DNA of 6,615 bases from Candidatus Dadabacteria bacterium (GTDB taxonomy: Bacteria; Desulfobacterota_D; UBA1144; Nemesobacterales; JADFKM01): positions 1-6,615 of the forward strand of contig JADFKM010000079.1 in NCBI GenBank assembly GCA_022564935.1, given 5' to 3'. The translations under genes were made by a program, and so were the position numbers. Under the pieces are notes generated by a model that was not told the origin of the DNA, made no database searches, and saw nothing but the letters and a program-made list of their open reading frames with translations. Every line of letters begins with the position of its first letter. Positions within the stretch are counted from its first letter, which is position 1. Of this stretch, positions 1-5,628 are shown piece after piece.

Positions 1-403
1 CCATACAGATACGCCAACCCGCAGACCGCGGCATACGCAAGCACGAGGACCACATGCAACTGGATCAGGAAACCAGCGATCTGCATCTGCGCATCAGCAG
101 GAATCGCGTAGATACCAACCAGAATGACGACCACCAGTGACAGCGCCATCTCGGTCACCGCCAGGGCATCTCCAAGGGTCTCTCGTAGCGACCACTAGCC
201 CGTGAGGTAGAGGATCGCTATTGCAGCCGCAACGACGGCCCCGCCGCGCAATGTACCACTATACGTGGCGCCTGAACGAGTTCTTGGTAGACGTGGTTCA
301 CACGGCTCCACGCCAGGTTTCCTCGAGAGCCACAAGCCTGGTAGACCTCTTGAATGAAAGTCATGACGCCTAGGGACATTAGAGGTGATCGCGAATAAGC
401 CAT
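1..403 (-). pseudogene. Decayed small membrane protein gene (unidentified, partial)
   Basis: Read on the minus strand, positions 239 to 1 give a convincing hydrophobic protein: a first membrane segment (AVVAAAIAILYLTG), then WSLRETLGDALAVTEMALSL running into VVVILVGIYAI, then a third segment (IAGFLIQLHVVLVLAYAA) that continues past the window edge. The frame is interrupted by an amber TAG at 195-197, just after the first segment. Upstream, a different minus frame (403-218) reads MTFIQEVYQACGSRGNLAWS and on to a stop. It looks more protein-like than the frame feeding the membrane segments, so a second lesion (a frameshift near 240-260) is likely. GC-rich third positions (GCG, CTG, GTC, GGC) support former coding, and the composition is richer in GC than the clc-lgt-trk side. 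I do not recognise the family. Alternatives are a real short gene truncated at the TAG or sequencing error. The gene runs off the left edge. Confidence 0.4.
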
Positions 404-418
404 ATTTCGAGCGTTGTT

Positions 419-431
419 GGCTCTTCGAGCC
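419..431. repeat. Short hairpin at the left IS edge
   Basis: GGCTC-TTC-GAGCC forms a perfect 5-bp stem with a 3-base loop and overlaps the outer end of the left IS repeat. On the minus strand it follows the transposase stop but lacks a T-run, so it is not a convincing intrinsic terminator. It may be a feature of the insertion target or chance. Confidence 0.25.
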
Positions 432-443
432 TCTTTGTTAGGC
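429..443 (+). repeat. Left terminal inverted repeat of the IS (putative)
   Basis: GCCTCTTTGTTAGGC can be aligned with the reverse complement of 1338-1350 (GCCTTTGTTAAAC). Eleven positions match when a two-base gap is allowed, including an unbroken TTTGTTA. The transposase stop codon (TAA, minus strand, 438-440) falls within it. Confidence 0.45.
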
Positions 444-1385
444 AGCTATGCGACTTCGGGCATCAACACGGTAATTGTAAATGCCGCAAGCAACCTCCAT
501 GACCAAATCATCAAATCCATGTTTTCTATTTCGATACACATCATGGACTATTCTGCTATTTTTGATCCCACCGATACTGTGTTCGACACCGATGCGTACG
601 CTCGATATCGCACGATTGCCCATTTTTTCGAGGTCAGTGAGTTCTTTGTTTCGTGGCTTCTTTTTTGGGATGAAAACACTCACGTCGGATGGGGCATACC
701 CTTGGTAGCCTAGATCTTGGAAGACTACGCTCCCCGGTGGAAACGGGATTGGTTCCTCATCTACGGCGCGTTTGTCATGGGTTTTACCTGGAACAGTTGT
801 GCCAAGATAAATGACCTGCTTGCTTTTGCGATTAGTCACTATCGTGTTCTTGACGGTATGGCGCTTTTTCTTTCCGCTGTAATTGTCTCGTTGCCTGGGT
901 TCTGTGCTCGGGCGAGCGATGGGTCGCTCTGTGCCGTCAATGATAAATTCTAGCTCCGGACACCGTTTGAGCAAATCTTCGGTGGTGGCTGCTGCACGTT
1001 CGGGTAACTGCAGTTCATAACCAAGGGCTTCTCGAAGAACTGGAGTCAGGCGGTGAATCCACTCACAAGCCCAAGGTTGGCTATTTTGCCACAGCCACCC
1101 GTACAGGATTTGAGTTGGGTAGATACGAAAATAGATCAAGATAAAGATGAGACGATCTTCGATGACATTAAGGGAGGGCTTGGCACCTCCACCAGGCGCT
1201 CTGCTTCGCTCGGTGTCGCGTTGTCGTTTACGTAAGGACTTTTCGTACGCCGCTTCGAAGGATGGCAGCAGCTCATAGAATTCCTTGCGCCCCATTCCTA
1301 CGATGGAACGAAAGACTCTGGCCGGGGCTTTCTTGAGGTTTAACAAAGGCAAGGGGGAAATGGACAACCTGAACGCACGCGGCAT
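438..1385 (-). CDS. IS5-family DDE transposase
   Basis: This 315-residue protein catalyses cut-and-paste movement of its own element. Near the N-terminus is the helix-turn-helix region typical of these transposases (about residues 70-112, including IYPTQILYGW and CEWIHRLTPVL). The RNase H-like DDE_Tnp_4-type core follows. The catalytic triad is visible: Asp150 in IIDGTERPI, Asp224 in VFQDLGYQGY and Glu268 in RIGVEHSIGGIK. The family block NYSGKKKRHTVKN lies at 168-180. No internal stop or frameshift is seen, so the enzyme may be active. The ATG at 1385 gives the longest frame, but its first 13 codons lie outside the proposed right repeat and are antisense to the neighbouring gene remnant. The native start could be TTG at 1346 (LNLKKAPARVF) or the ATG at codon 31 (1295). 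No clear ribosome site decides between them. Confidence 0.92.
   Translation of the reverse strand: MPRAFRLSISPLPLLNLKKAPARVFRSIVGMGRKEFYELLPSFEAAYEKSLRKRQRDTERSRAPGGGAKPSLNVIEDRLIFILIYFRIYPTQILYGWLWQNSQPWACEWIHRLTPVLREALGYELQLPERAAATTEDLLKRCPELEFIIDGTERPIARPSTEPRQRDNYSGKKKRHTVKNTIVTNRKSKQVIYLGTTVPGKTHDKRAVDEEPIPFPPGSVVFQDLGYQGYAPSDVSVFIPKKKPRNKELTDLEKMGNRAISSVRIGVEHSIGGIKNSRIVHDVYRNRKHGFDDLVMEVACGIYNYRVDARSRIAA
1338..1350 (-). repeat. Right terminal inverted repeat of the IS (putative)
   Basis: On the minus strand this reads GCCTTTGTTAAAC and pairs with the left-end repeat at 429-443. It marks the point where the plus-strand gene remnant to the right begins to look protein-coding. The repeat is short and gapped, so the exact boundary could shift by several bases. 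Confidence 0.42.
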
Positions 1386-1539
1386 GGAGTTTACCCCAAT
1401 CGACTGTATTCACAGCACAGAGGGCAGAGAATATTTTCCGGTTTCGGCCCAGCTCATCTCCCGCACGGCAAGCCTGGCATGCGGATACGAGATTGAAAGA
1501 ATGCTCAGCGAATGGGACTTTAAGAAGAAAGTGTCTTAG
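1351..1539 (+). pseudogene. 3' remnant of an unidentified gene cut by the IS
   Basis: A plus-strand frame enters from the IS edge and ends at TAG 1537-1539, giving about 62 residues: MDNLNARGMEFTPIDCIHST, then EGREYFPVSAQLISRTASLA, then CGYEIERMLSEWDFKKKVS. It has a mixed, soluble-protein composition with an amphipathic, charged C-terminus, and codon use like the clc-trk genes. Its stop overlaps the stop of the convergent clc gene by three bases (1536-1538 and 1537-1539), an arrangement common for two genuine neighbouring genes. The frame stays open leftwards into the IS only as an antisense shadow of the transposase. I therefore read it as the C-terminal piece of a host gene whose 5' part was separated by the insertion. 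I do not recognise the family. An independent small gene starting at ATG 1360 is possible, but the G-rich stretch before it sits too close to be a normal ribosome site. Confidence 0.45.
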
Positions 1540-3322
1540 TCCTTTTCTTCCAGGAATTTTTCGGATAAAGCTTTATTGTAAGCGCCAATTACGTCTCTTC
1601 TGGACAGAATGCCTACCATTTTTCTAGGATAGCTTGAGTCAATAACAGGCAGTATTTCTACCGGTTTCTTTCCCCACTTGTCTAAAACCACATCGAGTGT
1701 ATCGTCCGGGGTCACCGTAATCACATTCATAGTAGCGAGCTCTTTTACAACCACTATGTCTTTTAAAGACTCCTCGAAAATCCATTCCCTGAAATCCTGA
1801 ATTGATATAATTCCTGTGAGCAGACCCATGTCGTCCACGATGGGAAATGTAGTGTGCCGGCTGTTGGGAATGTCCTCGATGACACTTCGGAGTGTCGTGT
1901 TCTCGGGAATTGTCTCAATGTCGTGTATCATCACGTCTTCGACTCGTATAGAGCGGAGTAGTTGTCTTTCATGCCCTTCTTCGATGTCTATGCCCATCCT
2001 CTTTAGCTCGATGCTCTCAAGCGAGCCTCCGGCCAGAAACCTTGATACCGCGCTTGCAAGCACGGAGCTTATCATAATGGGTATCACAACCTGATAATTA
2101 GCCGTCATCTCGAAAATAAGAAATATCGATGTAAGTGGTGCCTGTGTAACAGCGGCTAAAAAAGTGCCCATCCCAACCGTTGAATACGCGCTTCCAAGAG
2201 GTGTTGCGCTCGATAACAGATATCCGACTACCAATCCGAAACCGCTCCCAAGACTGGCGCCAATCAGAATGGACGGCGCAAAAACGCCTCCCGGCCAGCC
2301 CGAGCCTAAAGTAATAGCGGTTGCCAGCGGCTTTAGAATGATTAATCCAAGGATTATTAACACACTCAGCTCGCCTTTCAGGGCAAGGTCGGCGTGTTCG
2401 TACCCATTTCCAAGTATGTAAGGAAAGATTAAAGCAATAACTCCCACTAAAATGCCTCCGAGAATGGGTTTTTGCCTCTGGCTCAGGTTCAAATTCGAGA
2501 AAATATCATTGACCCTGTAAAAGAGCTTAATGAACAAAAAAGAGAGTACGCCGATTAAAAGGCCGAATACGGCGTAGAAGACAAGCTCGAGGTAATTTGT
2601 AAATTGGTATGGGGGTACCGTAAACAGGGGTGAATTCCCCCTCAAAGCTCGGGATGTAATGGTTCCTACGGCTGAAGCTATGACAATAGGCAGGAAACTG
2701 CCGATCTTGAAGTTTCTAATCAGGGCAATCTCTTCAGCAAAAAGCACTGCGGCTATAGGAGCGTTGAATGTGGCGGCTATAGCCCCCGACACGCCACATG
2801 CCACGAAGACCCGTGTGTAGTTCCTGGACACTCTCAATTTCTGGCTTAGCGCGCTTCCGATGCCACCTCCAAGCTGGGCAATCGGGCCTTCCTGGCCGGC
2901 TAGCCGCCAAATCCCAGAGTGATGAGAGACCCTAAGGTTTTAGCAAAAGTCTCTTTGAGTTTTATTGCTCCGCTCTTGACGTTTATTTGTTCCAGAAACT
3001 TTGGGAACCCGTAGCCGAAAAAAAGCGAGGGTGGAAAAATGGTAGATAGAAGAACGAGGATTATACCTCCGCAGACTGTCGGCAAAACGATATACGGCGA
3101 ACTCCATAAGGGGTTAACGATAAATTGGTAAAGCGATTCGTAACAAAACACAAACACGTAATTTGCGAGTCCTGATAAGAACCCTATTATTGCGGCAACA
3201 AAGATGAAAAATGTGTATTCGTTTGAAAGGAAAGAATAAAGGGTCCTTCTAAGGCTATAGAAGATCCTTGCCAAATAGGTCTGTTCGCCGAAGTATTGAT
3301 CTATTTTATCCTCATCATCCAT
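1536..3322 (-). pseudogene. clc: CLC chloride transporter with two CBS domains, frameshifted
   Basis: This inner-membrane protein would move chloride, either as a channel or in exchange for protons. The start ATG at 3322 gives 140 residues ending TLGFGG and then a TAG at 2900-2902. The homologous continuation is in the next frame: AGQEGPIAQLGGG, then NAPIAAVLFAEEI, then GSGWPGGVFAPSILIGASLG. Restoring one base (a Ser codon between GG and AG) gives about 595 residues, normal for CLC proteins with CBS domains. Family motifs: GYGFP at residues 103-107 in place of GSGIP, GQEGP with the gating Glu, and GGVFAP. Two CBS domains follow (roughly VEDVM to FREWIF and ELATM to RDVIGAY). They usually bind adenine nucleotides and tune gating. 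The break removes most of the protein, so the gene is inactive unless the lesion is a sequencing error. The downstream part can begin only at an arbitrary TTG (2837) and would lack the first half of the fold. Confidence 0.88.
2897..2906. other. Frameshift site inside a 10-bp palindrome in clc
   Basis: CGGCTAGCCG is a perfect palindrome centred on the point where the clc frame is lost. The expected coding order GG-Ser-AGQEGP needs one more base inside the TAG triplet (for example TCA for Ser). The missing base is not in a homopolymer run, and no slippery heptamer is visible nearby. Confidence 0.7.
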
Positions 3323-3419
3323 TAGCTACGATATTATATAGCATATCATTTGCAGATAAATACAAACCGTGTTAATTTAACCCTTTAAATCATAGCATTA
3401 AAGTCAGAGCCAGTTTAAA
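3323..3419. promoter_or_regulatory. Divergent clc-lgt promoter region
   Basis: The 97-bp AT-rich spacer between the divergent start codons must hold the promoters of both genes, since each is first in its direction. For clc, the minus strand carries an exact TATAAT at 3338-3333. No good -35 lies at the usual spacing (the nearest TTG-like hexamer, TTGTAT at 3365-3360, is 21 bp away). If used, that box would leave only a very short leader before ATG 3322. For lgt, no convincing sigma-70 pair is seen. Neither gene has a clear Shine-Dalgarno sequence. Confidence 0.4.
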
Positions 3420-4187
3420 ATGCATCCTGTACTGTTTGAAATAGGAAGTGTAAGCGTTTCTTCATACTCGGCCACGCTGCTAGCCGCCTTCATCGTCTCT
3501 TATATACTGAGCGGGCCGGAGTTCAAGAGAACAGGGTTGAGAGACGAGCTGAGGGACTATGTGCTTATGGCATGTGTTTTGGGCGGGCTTATGGGGGCAA
3601 AGCTCGTGTTTATAATGGAAAATGCTACTATGAGCGAGTTTCTCTCCAATCCGATGAGGTATTTTGCCTCCGGACTGACAATGCTTGGGGGCTTCATTGG
3701 GGCTATGGTGCTGATTACGGCTGTTTTGTGGATTACCAAGCAAAATTTCCTGCATGTCTGCGACGTGGTCTCGCCCCTGTTTATTGTGTCCTCAGCAATA
3801 GGGAGGTTAGGATGTTTGCTCGTGGGTGATGATTACGGAGTTCGAAGCAGCCTCCCCTGGGCAATGTCTTTTCCACAGGGCTCGCCTCCAACGACTCTGC
3901 GGGTACATCCCACTCAGATTTATGAAATAATTATGCTTTTAGCCGTGTTCGCATACCTATGGGCCGTACGGAAAAGACCGGCTCCAAACGGCCAGTTGTT
4001 CGGTTTGGCACTTGTTCTGATGGGGTTAGAAAGGTTTTTAGTCGAGTTTATACGGACGACGACTCCGAGCTTTGTGCCCGGGATATCCGTTGCTCAGCTG
4101 ATGTCTCTGGGATGTCTTAGTGTTGGGGTTATATTGATAGCCGGCTTAAGACTCAGGTCTAGAGCTCCTCAAGAGCAGGGTACTTAA
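3420..4187 (+). CDS. lgt: Prolipoprotein diacylglyceryl transferase (Lgt family)
   Basis: Lgt is an inner-membrane enzyme that moves diacylglycerol from phosphatidylglycerol to the lipobox cysteine of prolipoproteins, the first step of lipoprotein maturation. The 255-residue length is near normal, several hydrophobic segments are evident, and the N-terminus MHPVLFEIG is the typical Lgt start, supporting ATG 3420. Visible landmarks: Tyr16 in SVSSYS, the signature region GRLGCLLVGDDYG (128-140), HPTQIYE (163-169) and RFLVEF (Arg205 and Glu209, matching E. coli Arg239 and Glu243). Two positions differ from E. coli Lgt: the loop His103 (HGG) is Leu89 (LGG), and Asn146 of the signature is Cys132, although Gly154 is kept (Gly140). 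I believe GDDYG-type relatives occur in other Gram-negative lineages, so this may be a lineage form, but a paralogue with altered donor or activity cannot be excluded. It is divergent from clc and 118 bp ahead of trkA. Confidence 0.88.
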   Translation: MHPVLFEIGSVSVSSYSATLLAAFIVSYILSGPEFKRTGLRDELRDYVLMACVLGGLMGAKLVFIMENATMSEFLSNPMRYFASGLTMLGGFIGAMVLITAVLWITKQNFLHVCDVVSPLFIVSSAIGRLGCLLVGDDYGVRSSLPWAMSFPQGSPPTTLRVHPTQIYEIIMLLAVFAYLWAVRKRPAPNGQLFGLALVLMGLERFLVEFIRTTTPSFVPGISVAQLMSLGCLSVGVILIAGLRLRSRAPQEQGT

Positions 4188-4263
4188 CATTCCCATACCC
4201 CAATATGCTTCTTTTTCATCTTACGGAGTGCCTTCAGTGTGGGACTTAAATTTTTAATGACAA

Positions 4264-4279
4264 TGTTATTACAATAACA
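4264..4279. promoter_or_regulatory. 7-2-7 palindrome upstream of trkA (candidate operator)
   Basis: TGTTATT-AC-AATAACA is a perfect inverted repeat with a 2-base spacer, 26 bases before the trkA ATG. It overlaps TACAAT (4270-4275), a 5-of-6 match to a -10 box, though no good -35 sits upstream. The symmetry suits binding of a dimeric regulator such as a helix-turn-helix repressor. In AT-rich spacer DNA a palindrome of this size can also arise by chance. Confidence 0.4.
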
Positions 4280-4280
4280 G

Positions 4281-4296
4281 CCCTAGTAGCTAGGGG
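4281..4296 (+). promoter_or_regulatory. Hairpin covering the trkA Shine-Dalgarno sequence
   Basis: CCCTAG-TAG-CTAGGG forms a perfect 6-bp stem with a 3-base loop. The right arm contains most of the AGGGG ribosome-binding sequence (4292-4296), which lies 9 bases before ATG 4306. If the leader folds this way, the ribosome site of trkA is paired and translation would depend on the hairpin opening. The gene choice of ATG 4306 is supported by this AGGGG and by the Rossmann start MRIIILGAGDIG. Confidence 0.5.
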
Positions 4297-4305
4297 AAAC
4301 TGTTT

Positions 4306-5628
4306 ATGAGGATAATAATTCTTGGAGCAGGGGATATAGGGGTATTTTTAGCCAAAAACCTCTCAAAAGATCATGATATCGTCGTCATAGAAAAAAACAA
4401 AGAAACATTTCAGAACATCCAGGGCACCATGGATGTTCTCACTCTTTTAGGTGATGGCGATAACCCTCACGTGCTTGATGAAGCCGGGTTGGAGGACACC
4501 GATGTCATGCTTGCCGTCTCAGGGGACGACAAAACCAATATTCTGGCATCGATGCTTTCACACTCCAAGGGTGTCGAGAAAATAATTGCCAGGATAAACA
4601 ACCCCGAATACCTTAATTATCCCCAGCTGTTGAACACGCCTTTTATCTCTACGGTAAACCCGGTGAGCATATTCGCAGATAATATTACAAATCTTATAGG
4701 CGCTCCCTTTGCCGTAAAGACCGAAACCTTCGGAAGGGGAAAAATTCAGATGCTCAAGATAATAGTGGATGAGCAGTCCCCTATCGTTAATAAAAAACTT
4801 TCCGAGCTGGGCCCTCCGAAAGCTTGGATATTCGTGGCCGTTTCCAGGGACGGGGAAATATCTATACCCACGGGCGACACGATGCTTGAGCCGGGCGATT
4901 GCATATTTGCGCTGGGCAAACCATCGGACGTGTACAGTCTCAAGGATTTGCTTGGAGTCGAAGAAGAGGGAGTGAATTCTGTGGTAATCGTAGGTGCGGG
5001 AAAGTATGGGAAAATGGTGGCGAAGAAGCTCTCTAAGAGAGGAATTTCAGTGAAGCTTATTGAGATGGACAGCGACAGGGCCGAAGCCGCCGCCATCGAG
5101 CTCCCAGAGCTGAGTGTATTCAGGGGGGATGGAAACAGCGCGGATACGCTGAAAGAGGCCGGCATTTCATCGACAGACTACTTAATAGCCCTTACCGGTG
5201 ACGATGAGAACAATGTCCTGAGCGCTCTTCTGGCAAAGAGTCTTGGAGCTAAGAAAAGCATCGTTCTTTATACAAAGGCCGATTACATTAACGTTATCGA
5301 GTCCATAGGGGTATCGCGGGCCTTAAGCGTCAGGCTCGCCACCGCCAACGAGATATTGAGCTTCCTGCACCTAGGGGGTGTGGCGCACGTTGTGCTGGTC
5401 GAGGAAGGTAAAGCGGAAGTTCTGGAATTCGTAATTACAAGCGGCTCTCGAATACTGGGCACCCCTCTTAGAGATTGCAAATTCCCTAAAGGAGCTTTGG
5501 TCGGGATTGTCCTTAGCGGTGACGGTGTTATTATTCCTCGGGGCGATTACACAGCCGTTGAGGGTGACAGGCTGATAGTTTTTGCACTTCCCGGGGCCGT
5601 TAAAGACTTAGAGAAGATGCTTGGATAG
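4306..5628 (+). CDS. trkA: Trk potassium uptake regulatory subunit TrkA
   Basis: TrkA is a peripheral cytoplasmic protein that forms the nucleotide-binding gating ring of the Trk potassium transporter. The 440 residues follow the full two-module plan. The first RCK_N Rossmann domain (1 to about 125) has GAGDIG at 7-12 and an acidic residue at the end of strand 2 (Glu29 in VVIEKN). The first RCK_C domain covers about 135-217. The second RCK_N domain has GAGKYG at 230-235 and Glu253 in VKLIEMD. The second RCK_C domain covers about 360-440. Both glycine motifs and both acidic residues are intact, so binding of NAD(H) and/or adenine nucleotides at both sites is plausible from family knowledge. 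It is the first gene of a pair: trkH begins on its last base. The leader carries a palindrome and an SD-covering hairpin. No damage is seen. Confidence 0.97.
   Translation: MRIIILGAGDIGVFLAKNLSKDHDIVVIEKNKETFQNIQGTMDVLTLLGDGDNPHVLDEAGLEDTDVMLAVSGDDKTNILASMLSHSKGVEKIIARINNPEYLNYPQLLNTPFISTVNPVSIFADNITNLIGAPFAVKTETFGRGKIQMLKIIVDEQSPIVNKKLSELGPPKAWIFVAVSRDGEISIPTGDTMLEPGDCIFALGKPSDVYSLKDLLGVEEEGVNSVVIVGAGKYGKMVAKKLSKRGISVKLIEMDSDRAEAAAIELPELSVFRGDGNSADTLKEAGISSTDYLIALTGDDENNVLSALLAKSLGAKKSIVLYTKADYINVIESIGVSRALSVRLATANEILSFLHLGGVAHVVLVEEGKAEVLEFVITSGSRILGTPLRDCKFPKGALVGIVLSGDGVIIPRGDYTAVEGDRLIVFALPGAVKDLEKMLG

Larger units (their letters stand above)
429..1350 (-). mobile_element. IS5-family insertion sequence (ISL2/IS1031-like)
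   Basis: A single intact DDE transposase is bracketed by short imperfect inverted repeats: GCCTCTTTGTTAGGC at the left (429-443) and GTTTAACAAAGGC at the right (1338-1350). They share the core TTTGTTA. The implied length of about 920 bp matches small elements of the ISL2 and IS1031 subgroups of IS5. The transposase stop codon lies inside the left repeat and its likely start inside the right one, which is compact but possible. I found no matching 2-3 bp target duplication at these edges or with the ends moved by one or two bases. Either the ends are slightly misplaced, or one flank was lost in a later rearrangement. The family assignment is firm; the exact ends are inferred. Confidence 0.65.

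Noticed and set aside
195-197. TAG in the left membrane-protein frame as a recoded amber codon
   Set aside because: No sign of amber recoding elsewhere: the host fragment ends in TAG and trkA ends in TAG, both at natural ends. Gene decay is simpler.
414-1235. Plus-strand open frames (414-713, 481-708, 717-953, 1053-1235)
   Set aside because: They are antisense to the well-supported transposase and show no family features.
1816-2421. Plus-strand open frames inside clc
   Set aside because: Low-complexity, Ser/Pro-rich translations antisense to conserved CLC and CBS coding sequence.
2895-2910. Programmed ribosomal frameshifting in clc
   Set aside because: There is no slippery heptamer or homopolymer before the TAG, and CLC genes are not known for frameshifting. 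A single-base loss explains it.
1536-3322. Two separate genes making a split CLC transporter
   Set aside because: The downstream piece would need an arbitrary TTG start with no ribosome site, and the 21 codons before it, in the same frame, encode the essential conserved gating motif.
3350-3378. TTGCAG-17-TAATTT as an lgt promoter
   Set aside because: Each box matches the consensus at only three of six positions, no better than expected in AT-rich DNA.
3480-3829. Minus- and plus-strand alternative frames inside lgt
   Set aside because: They are out of frame with, or antisense to, a clearly conserved Lgt protein.
4246-4257. TTAAA-TT-TTTAA inverted repeat as an lgt terminator
   Set aside because: It is all A/T, so the stem would be weak, and there is no GC stem before the T stretch.
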